A DNA stretch of 64,000 nucleotides. Origin: Marinobacterium nitratireducens (GTDB lineage: Bacteria; Pseudomonadota; Gammaproteobacteria; Pseudomonadales; Balneatricaceae). Positions 8,518-18,367 of this stretch are shown here, one piece after another. The stretch's first letter is position 1; every line of letters begins with the position of its first letter. A program made the translations under genes and the position numbers. The DNA lies in contig NZ_BMLT01000001.1 of the NCBI RefSeq assembly GCF_014645375.1, forward strand, positions 124,001 to 188,000. Reading direction: 5' to 3'. The notes beneath the pieces are model-generated. The model made no database searches, had not been told where the DNA came from, and saw nothing but the letters and a program-made list of their open reading frames with translations.

Positions 8518-9249
8518 CTAGCTCTCCGGCACGTACATGTAACCGCCGCCGCGCACGGTGCGGATGCTACGGGGGTGTTCCGGGTCCACCTCGATCTTGC
8601 GGCGCAGCCGCGCGATCCGGATATCGACGCTGCGATCGTTGGGGTCCCAGTCCCGGTTCTGGGTAAGATTGAGGATCTGGTCACGGCTCAGCACCCGGTT
8701 GGGCCGCTCGATCATCACCCGCAGCAGATCGAACTCCATCTGGGTGATCGGCAGCTCCTGACCGTCGCGGTCGAACAGTTGCTGTGACTGCAGTTGCAGC
8801 CGGCAGCGGCCGATCGAGACCATTGCGGGCGTATCCGGGGCTGCCGACACCGCGATCGGGTGGTCGTAGCGGCGGATCACGCTACGAATGCGCGCCAGCA
8901 GTTCACGCAGGTCGAAGGGCTTGGCGACGTAGTCGTCGGCGCCTATCTCGAGCCCGATGATGCGATCGACCGCTTCCCCCGAGGCTGAAACGATGATGAT
9001 GCCGATGTCAAGATGCTCGCGGATATAGCGCGCCAGCGACAGGCCGTCTTCTCCGGGCATACCGATATCGAGCAGTACCACCCCCGGAGTGTGCTGCTGC
9101 AGAAGCTCGCGCGCCTCGCCTGCGTTGGCGGCCTGGAGTACCCGAAAACCCTGATGGCCGAGATACTCGTCGATCATTTCACGCAGTGCGGCATCGTCAT
9201 CGATGGCCAGTATCAGCGGGTCGGGCGCGGTTGTCATATCGGGCCCCAT
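8518..9249 (-). CDS. OmpR/PhoB-family response regulator
   Basis: A 243-residue two-domain regulator. The N-terminal receiver has the acidic triad DDD, acceptor Asp in VVLLDIGMPGEDG (residue 61) and KPFDLRELL; the C-terminal winged helix carries VLSRDQILNL, RSVDIRIARLRRKIE and TVRGGGYMY. The ATG at 9249 shares its first base with the TGA of the upstream secreted-protein gene (TGATG), implying translational coupling. An ATG four codons later (9237) is an alternative start. The partner kinase is probably the hybrid kinase encoded 220 nt downstream. Its targets may include the palindromes upstream of the ABC-like gene. Confidence 0.92.
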   Translation of the reverse strand: MGPDMTTAPDPLILAIDDDAALREMIDEYLGHQGFRVLQAANAGEARELLQQHTPGVVLLDIGMPGEDGLSLARYIREHLDIGIIIVSASGEAVDRIIGLEIGADDYVAKPFDLRELLARIRSVIRRYDHPIAVSAAPDTPAMVSIGRCRLQLQSQQLFDRDGQELPITQMEFDLLRVMIERPNRVLSRDQILNLTQNRDWDPNDRSVDIRIARLRRKIEVDPEHPRSIRTVRGGGYMYVPES

Positions 9250-9791
9250 CAATCCGATATGCGGCGCAGGCGGGCGGTGATCTTGCGGTTCATGCTGCCG
9301 TCCAGAAAGCGAGTGAAGGCCAGGTTGAGGTCGCCGTCGTCACGCAGCTCGCGGTCATAGACCTGCATATCGTAGGAGCCTTCGTCGGTGATCATCAGAG
9401 CGTAGACGGTCAGCGTTTTGCCATGGATGCGAGCCCAGACGAAGGGGTCGCCGGCGAGGGGGTCCAGCGGAATCTGTTTGCCGAACACATTGATCCGCAT
9501 TGCGGATGCGTAGACGTTGCCGCGCCTCGTGGACTGGAACAATACCCGGTAGTGCTGGTCCTTGAGCGACTGGTCCTCACGGCGTACGCGGGTGCTCCAG
9601 TCGACCAGAAAATTGTCGTCCTGCGGCTCGATGGTGACGGTGAGGCGCCGTTTTTCCGCCTCGCCATCGAGGTTCTGATCGGCAACGCCCGCATAATGGC
9701 CGTAGAAGTCTTCGATCTCCAGTCCGGCCGCGTTGACGGGCATGGCCAGCAGCACGAGCAACGCCATCAGCAAGTTACGGCAAGACTTCAT
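9249..9791 (-). CDS. Secreted hypothetical protein, probably beta-rich
   Basis: A 180-residue protein starting at the ATG at 9791, which has GGAGGAAAC directly before it; the frame extends 21 codons further but without a ribosome site. Residues 1-21 (MKSCRNLLMALLVLLAMPVNA) form a Sec signal peptide with cleavage after Ala and no lipobox, so the mature protein should be periplasmic. The mature part begins with FYGHYAGVA and alternates hydrophobic and charged residues, suggesting a small beta-barrel or lipocalin-like fold. It overlaps the response-regulator start (TGATG) and follows the ABC-like gene by 83 nt. It could be a signal-binding partner of the two-component system. Family not recognised. 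Confidence 0.75.
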   Translation of the reverse strand: MKSCRNLLMALLVLLAMPVNAAGLEIEDFYGHYAGVADQNLDGEAEKRRLTVTIEPQDDNFLVDWSTRVRREDQSLKDQHYRVLFQSTRRGNVYASAMRINVFGKQIPLDPLAGDPFVWARIHGKTLTVYALMITDEGSYDMQVYDRELRDDGDLNLAFTRFLDGSMNRKITARLRRISD

Positions 9792-9852
9792 GTTTCCTCC
9801 TGCTTGGTCTGCAACAGCCCCACCGGCCCTCTGGGGCGGGGTGTGCTCAGTC

Positions 9853-9858
9853 ATTATA
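9853..9858 (-). promoter_or_regulatory. Possible -10 element for the secreted-protein/regulator pair
   Basis: A perfect TATAAT on the minus strand lies between the ABC-like stop and the secreted-protein ATG, giving a leader of about 55 nt. No good -35 is seen. Confidence 0.3.
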
Positions 9859-9874
9859 GTGGCACCGACGGCCT

Positions 9875-12481
9875 TCAGAGATGACTGCTGGCCAGGCTTT
9901 GCTGCAGGCCGTTGGCGTCCAGGGGTTGCAGTTTGCCATCGCAGATCTCGTAACGGTTGTCGAATACGTCGCCCGGCGGTATCTCCTTGTCGAGGTAGAG
10001 CAGCAGCATATCGGGCAGCCGTTCGCGGATGCGCCTCACCACCGCGGCTCTCTCGTCGAGGCTCATCGCCGTGAGCGCCTCGTGCATGATCAGGAGGCGC
10101 GGGTGCTTGACGATGGCGCGCAGCAGCTGAATGCGCTGCTTGGCGATCGGGGCAAGACCTGCGCCGCGGATACCCACCTGAGTGAAACAGGCCAGCACCA
10201 TGACCATGGAATCGGCGTCTTCCTGACGCATGGTATCGTCGATCAGCTGCTGCAGGCGGGCAAGCTCGGTCCTGTCGGTGCCGACCAGGGTACCGTAAAG
10301 CACATTTTCGCGAACGCTGAGGCCGGAGCTGATGCGTTGCTCGTCGAGGTGCTCGAAGCTCGAGCAGAGCGGGCAGTCGGTGCGTGACAGGACAACGGCG
10401 CGTGCCGTCATCAGCCGGTCGATGACATCGTCGTCCAGCAGGTCGTTGCCGTGGCGCAGGGGGACGGTGCGCAGGAACAGCTCGCGCAGCAGGGTGCGAC
10501 CCTCTTCGTCGTCCCGCAGCTTGTAGCGCCGCCGCTCGAGGATCCGGTGGCGGAAGGCGCGATTGTCGAACTCGATGAAGTCGTCCGGCAAAGGCGCCAG
10601 CGGTCCGGCAGAAAGCAGCAGGCCGCTGAGCCGACGGGCCAGGCGCTCGCCGCAGCGGTACGCGGCTTCGGTGAGGTTGAACTGATCGAGCAGCTCGGCC
10701 ATCAATGGATGGTTCGCCATGGCCGACACCGAGTCGATGGGCGGTCGCGGAAAGCCAAAGCCCAGGTTCTGCGCCACCGACAGACCGCTGTTGTAGCGGC
10801 AGGGGTCGAAAGGCTCGATCAGCTTGTCCAGGCCTTCCGCCGTCAGCTGTTTTTTCAGCGACTGCCGCACCCTGAGCAGACCGTCCGACAATTCGCGGGG
10901 ACGGGTTTCGGGATCGTAATGAACCTCGAGCCCGACGCTGTAGATGAGCTGGTCGGCGCCGACCACCCTCAGGCCTTCGTACAGCCAGTGGCGCATATCC
11001 TGCCAGTTTTCCGCGTGTGCCAGCGCAAAATCGGTCCAGATTCCGTCGAAACGGTCGGTGCTGTTGCCGGAGGCGAGCGCCTCGCGGACCTCCCAGCGAC
11101 GCCTGGCATCGCGCTGGCTCTCGGTTTCCTGAGGCGGTTTCAGGCGCATGCTGTAATTGATGTTCTGCAGCATGTTGCCGGAGAATAGGAAAGCGTCGGG
11201 GCCGACGTAGGTCAGCTCGCGTGCCAGCAGCTCGCTCGGTACCTCTTCCAGCGCCACGTCGCCGATGCAGATGCCGCCGCTTTCCGGCTCGTGCATGCGG
11301 ATCAGGGTACGGGCGAGGGCGCGCAGCCGCGCCGGGTCATCGTCGCGAATCGCCGTTGCCGAGCCCTCCGGCAACGTCAGGCTGACGGCGCGAATCAGGC
11401 GGTTGCCGGCGTCGTCGCAGATCACCAGGTTGTCGAGCTGCAGGCGGTTGTCGAGGTGCTTCGGGCTGTCGTCCCTGGTGGGAACATCCGGCATCAGGTC
11501 CTCGCTGTGGAACTGTTCGAGGATCTGTTCGTACTTGATCAGGGAGTCCTGGTACTGCTGATAGTAGTCCAGCAGTTCCTTCCAGGGCGCGGTCAGGTCC
11601 TTGTGCGCGGCAATGGCGGCAACCAGCGCGCCTACGGTCAGGTTGCCCTGAATCGCCAGTATGCCGCCGATGGAGTAGAACATCAGCGGGGTCAGTTGAT
11701 TGATGAAGTTGTTGAGGAACTTCATGAAGAATTTTTTCTTGTAGATATCGAGGCGGATGCGGAACAGGTCGCCGAGAATCTTGGAAAACTCCGCCAGGTG
11801 GTAGGCGCGTGTGCCGTGCAGCCGTATTTCCAGCGCGCCGTCGACGTTCTCGCCGATACGCTCGGAGAGGTGGCGAACAGCGCGTACCCGTTCCTTTTTC
11901 AGCAGGTTGATCTTGCGCTGCAGCCGCGGAATGACGGCGATTTGCACCGGTATCAGGATGACGGAGGCGAGCCCGAGAATCGGGTCCTGCATGAACATGA
12001 ACAGCAGAATGGTCAGCATGGTGCCGCCCTGAAAGGCCGGCAGTGCGATGCTGTCGCCGATGTAGCCGGCCAGCGGCTCGGTTTCCGCCGTCACCGTGGA
12101 GATCAGCTCGCCCTGGCTGATCATCTGAAAGCGGCGCGGCTGGAAGCGCAGGATGCGTTCGATCAGCTGGTAGCGCAGCCGTCGCACCAGGCGCTCGCCG
12201 ACGATACCCTTGAAGGTGTTGATGCGCATCTTGAACAGGCCGTTGACCACGATCAGTGACAGCAGCACGCCGCACAGGCCGAGCAGGTAGGGGATGGGTT
12301 CCAGGGGCAGACCGAACAGCATCTTGAGGCTGCTGGAATCACCGATGGCATCGTTGATGATGATCTTGGGCAGTTCGAGGGAGGCGTAGAGAATCGGAAA
12401 GGAGCAGAACGTCAGTATCAGCAGCTTGACCTGCTGCGGCAGGCTGTAGCGGAGGATGAAGCGAATGATTGAACGTTCCAT
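9875..12481 (-). CDS. ABC-exporter-like protein with a degenerate, enlarged nucleotide-binding domain
   Basis: An 868-residue protein. Residues ~15-320 form an exporter-type transmembrane domain of about six helices with the intracellular-loop signature ERLVRRLRYQLIERIL. Residues ~345-868 follow the order of an ABC ATPase but lose every catalytic motif: the Walker A position reads TAIRDDDPARL (376-386), with no GxxGxGKS; the Q-loop reads YVGPDAFLFSG (425-435); the signature LSGGQ reads LAPIAKQRI (776-784); Walker B reads RLLIMHEALTAM (795-806), with the Asp replaced by His; and the H-loop His is missing (LYLDKE, 828-833). About 330 extra residues lie between the Q-loop and signature regions. 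No frameshift or stop is present, so this is a maintained open frame. Neighbours are a secreted protein and a two-component system. ATP hydrolysis is unlikely; a sensor or regulated-flippase role is speculation. Confidence 0.85.
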   Translation of the reverse strand: MERSIIRFILRYSLPQQVKLLILTFCSFPILYASLELPKIIINDAIGDSSSLKMLFGLPLEPIPYLLGLCGVLLSLIVVNGLFKMRINTFKGIVGERLVRRLRYQLIERILRFQPRRFQMISQGELISTVTAETEPLAGYIGDSIALPAFQGGTMLTILLFMFMQDPILGLASVILIPVQIAVIPRLQRKINLLKKERVRAVRHLSERIGENVDGALEIRLHGTRAYHLAEFSKILGDLFRIRLDIYKKKFFMKFLNNFINQLTPLMFYSIGGILAIQGNLTVGALVAAIAAHKDLTAPWKELLDYYQQYQDSLIKYEQILEQFHSEDLMPDVPTRDDSPKHLDNRLQLDNLVICDDAGNRLIRAVSLTLPEGSATAIRDDDPARLRALARTLIRMHEPESGGICIGDVALEEVPSELLARELTYVGPDAFLFSGNMLQNINYSMRLKPPQETESQRDARRRWEVREALASGNSTDRFDGIWTDFALAHAENWQDMRHWLYEGLRVVGADQLIYSVGLEVHYDPETRPRELSDGLLRVRQSLKKQLTAEGLDKLIEPFDPCRYNSGLSVAQNLGFGFPRPPIDSVSAMANHPLMAELLDQFNLTEAAYRCGERLARRLSGLLLSAGPLAPLPDDFIEFDNRAFRHRILERRRYKLRDDEEGRTLLRELFLRTVPLRHGNDLLDDDVIDRLMTARAVVLSRTDCPLCSSFEHLDEQRISSGLSVRENVLYGTLVGTDRTELARLQQLIDDTMRQEDADSMVMVLACFTQVGIRGAGLAPIAKQRIQLLRAIVKHPRLLIMHEALTAMSLDERAAVVRRIRERLPDMLLLYLDKEIPPGDVFDNRYEICDGKLQPLDANGLQQSLASSHL

Positions 12482-12540
12482 GCGCCGAACTCCGGTTCGG
12501 TGATCGCTACGGTGTAGGCAGACTCAGATTTCAGGGGCTC

Positions 12541-12583
12541 ATGTTGCTTTGCAACATAAGCGTGATAACAGTGTAGACGCTTA
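12541..12583. promoter_or_regulatory. Two adjacent palindromes upstream of the ABC-like gene
   Basis: ATGTTGCTTTGCAACAT (12541-12557) is a perfect 7-bp palindrome around TTT. Directly next to it, TAAGCGT (12557-12563) and ACGCTTA (12577-12583) form a second 7-bp inverted repeat with 13 nt between. They lie 60-102 nt before the ABC-like ATG and 62-104 nt after the LysR stop, with no T-run, so operators are more likely than a terminator. Confidence 0.5.
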
Positions 12584-12644
12584 CGCCGCAGATGGAGACA
12601 GGGTCATCACTCTGCCGGTGTACGGCAAGGCCCGGGTCGGCGGA

Positions 12645-13559
12645 TCAGCCCGGCAGGCTGATCAGACCGCTGTCGGTCCAGGGGTGTCTCTGCAACGCGG
12701 CGAACAGATGATCGAGAAACAGGCGGGTGCGCAGACTCAGGTGGCGACGGCTCGGATACAGTGCGTTGATGCGGATGCTGGGAACAGGGTAGCCGGTGAG
12801 TACTGCCTGCAGCTTGCCCGAGTCGACCAGCGGCTGGGCATAGAAGCGCGGCAGGCGGGCGATGCCGAAACCGCGGGAGGCCATGTAGCGCATGAAGGTA
12901 AGGCTGTTGGTGCGCAGGGGCGTCCCGGCCATCATCGCGTCGCTGCCGTCCCAGCCCTCGAATCTGAGGGGGTCGTTGCGCAGCAGGAGGCCAAGAAAAC
13001 GGTGATTCGGCAGGTCTGCGGGCGTCATCAGCGGTGCCGATGCGGCGAGATAGGCCGGCGAGGCGTAGAGGCCGCGTACGACGCTGGCGACAGGACGGGC
13101 GATAAGGCTCGAGTCTTCCAGCGGACCGACACGGATGGCCAGGTCGATGCCATCCTCGACCAGGTCGATGACGCGGGACGTGAGTTCGACCTCGAGCTGG
13201 ATCCTCGGATACTGTTCGAGAAAGCTGGCCATGACGTCGTCGAGCAGCGCCAGCGCCAGTTCCGGCGGGAGGGTTATGCGCAGTCTGCCTTGGGGTTCGG
13301 GTTGCGCGGCGCTGAGATTGTGGCGCGCATCTTCGAGATCTTCGATCAGCGGTCGGCAGCGCTCGTAGAGTTCTTCGCCGTCCGGGGTCAGGTGCAGCTT
13401 GCGCGTCGTCCGTTGCAGCAGCCGGATTCCCAGCGCGTCTTCGAGCTGGGAAATTCGGCGGCTCAGCGTCGACTTCTGGGTGCCGAGACGTTCGGCGGCG
13501 GCGGTGAAGCTGTTGGCTTCGACCACGCGCACGAAGTAGCGAAGATCGTCGAGGTTCAT
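12645..13559 (-). CDS. LysR-family transcriptional regulator
   Basis: A 304-residue LysR-type regulator. The N-terminal winged helix-turn-helix reads MNLDDLRYFVRVVEANSFTA and continues through STLSRRISQLEDALG, LLQRTTRKLHLT and GEELYERC. The rest is the periplasmic-binding-like effector domain (residues ~90-300), with a typical DLAIRVGPLEDSSLIARP segment. It belongs to the CrgA/aaeR-like subgroup that begins MNLDDL or MDKL. Effector and target are unknown. No divergent partner exists: both neighbours are on the same strand, with the SufS-SufE fusion upstream and the ABC-like gene 164 nt downstream. Confidence 0.92.
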   Translation of the reverse strand: MNLDDLRYFVRVVEANSFTAAAERLGTQKSTLSRRISQLEDALGIRLLQRTTRKLHLTPDGEELYERCRPLIEDLEDARHNLSAAQPEPQGRLRITLPPELALALLDDVMASFLEQYPRIQLEVELTSRVIDLVEDGIDLAIRVGPLEDSSLIARPVASVVRGLYASPAYLAASAPLMTPADLPNHRFLGLLLRNDPLRFEGWDGSDAMMAGTPLRTNSLTFMRYMASRGFGIARLPRFYAQPLVDSGKLQAVLTGYPVPSIRINALYPSRRHLSLRTRLFLDHLFAALQRHPWTDSGLISLPG

Positions 13560-13643
13560 GCGGCGGCTTCGATGGCGGCGAAAAGCCTATTATTGCGCTC
13601 GGCGGAACAATTCGGAAGTACCCGGCGCTAATATCGCAACAAA

Positions 13644-15289
13644 CTACAGCGCCTTCTGGTGTCGTGCCGCTTCCCTGACTGCGTCGACGATGGCGCGCAG
13701 GCCGTTGCCGCGGGAAGGCCCGAGGTGGCGCATCAGATCCAGCCGCTGGAAACTGGCCTCGAGGTCGCTGTCGAGAATTTCCTGCGCGGTCTTGCCGTCA
13801 AAGGCGCCGAGCACCAGTGCGATAAGTCCGCGGATGACCCGGGAATCGGCGTCCAGGTTCAGTTGGAAGCGGCCGTCGGGCCCGACCTGGGCGCAGAACC
13901 AGACCCGGCTCTCGCAGCCGTGCAGGCGATTTTCGTCGCGCCGCATCGCCTCCGGCATCGGTTTCAGCTGCTTGCCCAGCAGCATGATCTGGCGGTAGCG
14001 CTCCTGCCAGCCACGACACTGTTCGAGCTGCGCCAGCGGGTCGGCGGCGGCGGGCGCCGTAACGGTCGCCTCTCGCCGCTGCTCGGCGACGATTCGCGCC
14101 AGAGTCCGGGCAAAGAACTCGACTTCCTCGAGGCTGTTGTAAAAGGCAAAAGAGGCGCGCAGCGTGCCGGGCAGGCCGAGACGCTGCATCAGCGGCATGG
14201 CGCAGTGGTGCCCGGCCCGGACCGCGATGCCGTACTGGTCCAGTAGCAGGCCAAGGTCCTGCTGGTGCAGGCCGTCGACCTGGAACGACATCAGGCTGAC
14301 GCGTTCGGGAGGCGCTCCGACCGCCCGGAACCCGGGTATCTCGCGGCACAGCTCAAGCGCGTACCCGAGCAGGCGCAGTTCATGCGCCTCGAGCTCGGCG
14401 CGGTCGAACTGTCCGAGATAGCGGATGGCGGCTGCAAGCCCTATGGCACCGGCGATGTTGGGGGTGCCGGCTTCGAACCGAAACGGCAGGCCGCCGTAGC
14501 GCGTGCCGTCGAAGCTGACGTGCTCGATCATCTCGCCACCTCCCTGCCAGGGCGGCATGGTTTCCAGCAGCGCCTCGCGGGCCCAGAGCGCACCGATGCC
14601 GGTGGGGCCGAACAGCTTGTGCCCGGAGAACACGAAGAAGTCACAGCCCAGTGCCTGCACGTCAATGGCCCGGTGCGGCGCCGACTGGGCGCCGTCGACC
14701 AGCACCAGAGCGCCGGCGTCCTGGGCTTCCCGTGTCATCCGCACCACCGGATTGATGGTGCCGAGGGCATTGGAGGCGTGGCCGATGGCGACCAGCTTGG
14801 GTGACCGGCGCAGCAGGGAGCGGTAGGCGTCCTCGTCGAGGGTGCCGTCATCCAGCAACGGAATCGGCTCGATGCGGGCGCCGCTTTGTTGCGCGAGCAT
14901 CTGCCAGGGCACGATATTGGCGTGGTGCTCCAGGGTGCTGACCAGGATCAGATCGCCCGACGCCAAGTTGGCGCGTCCCCAGCTCTGCGCCACCAGGTTG
15001 ATCGCTTCGGTGGCGCCGCGGGTCCAGACGATTTCCCGCGCACTGGCGGCGCCGAGAAAGGCCGCGACGCTTTCCCGTGCCTGCTCGAAGGCGGCGGTGG
15101 CGAGGCTGCTCAGCGCATGGGCGGCGCGGTGCACGTTGGCGTTGCCGTGGCGGTAGTAGTCCGCCACCGCCCGGATCACCGCTTCCGGCTTCTGGGTGGT
15201 GGCGGCGTTGTCGAAGTAGACCAGTGGCTGCCCGTTGACGCGGCTGTCGAGTATCGGGAAGTCTCGCCGCACGGCGCGGGGATCGAACA

Positions 15290-15290
<1 letters not shown>
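13644..15290 (-). CDS. Cysteine desulfurase SufS/CsdA fused to a SufE/CsdE sulfur acceptor
   Basis: A 548-residue natural fusion. Residues 1-~405 are a class II cysteine desulfurase: LVYFDNAATTQKP near the N-terminus, PLP contacts EHHAN (121-125) and D199/Q202, the Schiff-base K225 in FSGHKLFGPTG and the persulfide C363 in RAGHHCAMPLM. Residues ~415-548 are a SufE-type acceptor with the conserved Cys C459 in LHGCESRVW. In most bacteria the two halves are separate genes; the fusion would channel persulfide from C363 to C459 for Fe-S assembly. There is no sufBCD nearby, so a housekeeping or CsdA-CsdE-like role is possible. Its ATG shares one base with the TGA of the DUF2069 gene (TGATG). Confidence 0.93.
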
Positions 15291-16651
<1,361 letters not shown>

Positions 16652-16794
16652 GGCGCTTCCGTTGATTCTGTTGGCGGCGCCTATTGTAAAGGAAGCCGCG
16701 GCCAAGTCCCAACGGGTCTGTGACTCCCGGGCCCGTTGGCAGCAGACCGGCCGGCGACCTGTAACCTGCAACCCTCGAGCAAAAGGATTTCACC

Positions 16795-18078
16795 ATGGAC
16801 GCCTTGTGGCAGAGCGTTCCGCTGCGGTTTCTGCGTTATCTGTTCGCGCAGTTTTTCTCCAACCAGGGCATCCTCAATGCCTCGGCGTTGACCTACACCA
16901 CGCTGTTCGCGGTGGTGCCGCTGATGACGGTGTCCTACGCCATGCTGGCGGCGGTGCCGGCTTTTCAGGGACTGGGCGAGGAATTGCAGGGCTGGGTGTT
17001 CCAGAACTTCGTGCCGGCCACCGGAGAAGTGATCCAGGACTACCTGCAGAGCTTCACCAGCCAGGCGCGCAAGCTGACCGGGGTGGGGGTCGCCCTGCTG
17101 GCGGTGACCTCGATCATGATGATGAAAAACATCGAGGCGGCGTTCAATCGCATCTGGCGGGTCTCGATACCGCGCAAGGGGATGTCGAGCTTTCTGCTGT
17201 ACTGGGCGGTGCTGAGCCTCGGTCCCGTGCTGATGGGCCTCGGGATCGCTGTCAGTTCCTACATCGTCTCGCTGCCACTGATCAGCAGCGCCACCGACCT
17301 TGTCGGCCGTGCGCAGCTGCTGGCGCTGCTGCCGCCGTTGCTCTCCGCCGCGGCCTTTACGCTGCTGTACGCGGCGGTGCCGAACTGCCGCGTGCCGCTG
17401 CGCAACGCCCTGGTCGGGGGCGTGGTGGTGGCGCTGCTGTTCGAAACCGCCAAGCGGGGCTTCGCGCTGTTCGTCACTCAGTCGTCGTCCTATCAGCTGA
17501 TCTACGGCGCCTTCGCCGCGGTACCGCTGTTCCTGCTCTGGATCTATATCTCCTGGGTGATCATTCTGCTCGGAGCGGAACTGACGCGCGCACTGACGGT
17601 GTTTCAGCCGGTACGGCGGCAGCATTCGAGTTCTCATCTGGCCACGGTGGTGGCCGTGCTGCACCGGCTGTGGAAGGCGCAACAGCAGGGACAGGCGCTC
17701 TCCGACCGCGTGCTGCTGCAGGAGGTGGCCGGACTCGATCAGGGGCGCTGGGACGATTACCAGCAGCTGCTCAGTGACGCCGGCGTGATACAGCGCACCG
17801 AGCAGGGCGAATTCCTGTTGTGCCGGGATCTGTCCCGCTTCAGCCTGCTCGAACTGAGCAACACCTTGCCTTGGCCGCTGCCGGAGGCATCGGCTCAGGA
17901 GTCGCTGTGCAGCTGGCAGCGGCGTCTCGACCTGCGTTTACAGGCGCTGTCCCATCAGCGCAGCAAACAGCTCGAGGTTCCGCTGGAGTCGCTGTTTGCG
18001 GATGCCGACGACGGCCCGGCGGCACCCGTTCGGCAGCAACCGTCACCCGCGTCGCGGGAAGGAGGAAAGGATGGCTGA
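16795..18078 (+). CDS. yihY: YihY/BrkB family inner-membrane protein
   Basis: A 427-residue protein with six predicted membrane helices in the first ~270 residues and the family signature ASALTYTTLFAVVPLMTV near residue 30, plus FEAAFNRIWRV-like KNIEAAFNRIWRV near 115. The last ~150 residues are soluble and include a winged-helix-like segment (VLLQEVAGLDQGRWDDYQQLL). Older annotation as ribonuclease BN is not supported; YihY is a membrane protein of unclear function, possibly a transporter. AAAAGGA precedes the ATG. Its end overlaps the acyP start by eight bases. It is divergent from arsC. Confidence 0.9.
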   Translation: MDALWQSVPLRFLRYLFAQFFSNQGILNASALTYTTLFAVVPLMTVSYAMLAAVPAFQGLGEELQGWVFQNFVPATGEVIQDYLQSFTSQARKLTGVGVALLAVTSIMMMKNIEAAFNRIWRVSIPRKGMSSFLLYWAVLSLGPVLMGLGIAVSSYIVSLPLISSATDLVGRAQLLALLPPLLSAAAFTLLYAAVPNCRVPLRNALVGGVVVALLFETAKRGFALFVTQSSSYQLIYGAFAAVPLFLLWIYISWVIILLGAELTRALTVFQPVRRQHSSSHLATVVAVLHRLWKAQQQGQALSDRVLLQEVAGLDQGRWDDYQQLLSDAGVIQRTEQGEFLLCRDLSRFSLLELSNTLPWPLPEASAQESLCSWQRRLDLRLQALSHQRSKQLEVPLESLFADADDGPAAPVRQQPSPASREGGKDG

Positions 18079-18349
18079 GGTGGCCTTCGAGGTTTTGGTT
18101 ACGGGACGCGTCCAGGGCGTCTGGTTTCGCCAGTCCACTTGCGATCAGGCGCGGGTCGAGGGCGTACTCGGCTGGGTGCGCAATCTGCCCGATGGTAACG
18201 TCGCGGCCTGGCTGCAGGGCGAGGATGCGGCGGTCGAGCGCCTGCATGACTGGCTGCACAGCGGACCGCCGCAGGCGCGGGTGGACGAAGTCCGGGCCCA
18301 GGCGCGCAGGCCGGATCCGGACCTGGAGAGTTTCGAGATCCGTGACTGA
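18071..18349 (+). CDS. acyP: Acylphosphatase
   Basis: A 92-residue acylphosphatase, which hydrolyses carboxyl-phosphate bonds in the cytoplasm. The active-site loop VTGRVQGVWFR gives R20, and WVRNLPDG gives the catalytic N38. Length is standard. GGAGGAAAGG ends directly at the ATG, and the start lies within the last codons of yihY (8-nt overlap), so the pair is translated together. A longer in-frame start exists at 17996 but lies wholly inside yihY and adds no family sequence. It is convergent with the HD-GYP gene, 18 nt from its stop. Confidence 0.94.
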   Translation: MAEVAFEVLVTGRVQGVWFRQSTCDQARVEGVLGWVRNLPDGNVAAWLQGEDAAVERLHDWLHSGPPQARVDEVRAQARRPDPDLESFEIRD

Positions 18350-18367
18350 AGTGGCCGTTCGTGGTCG

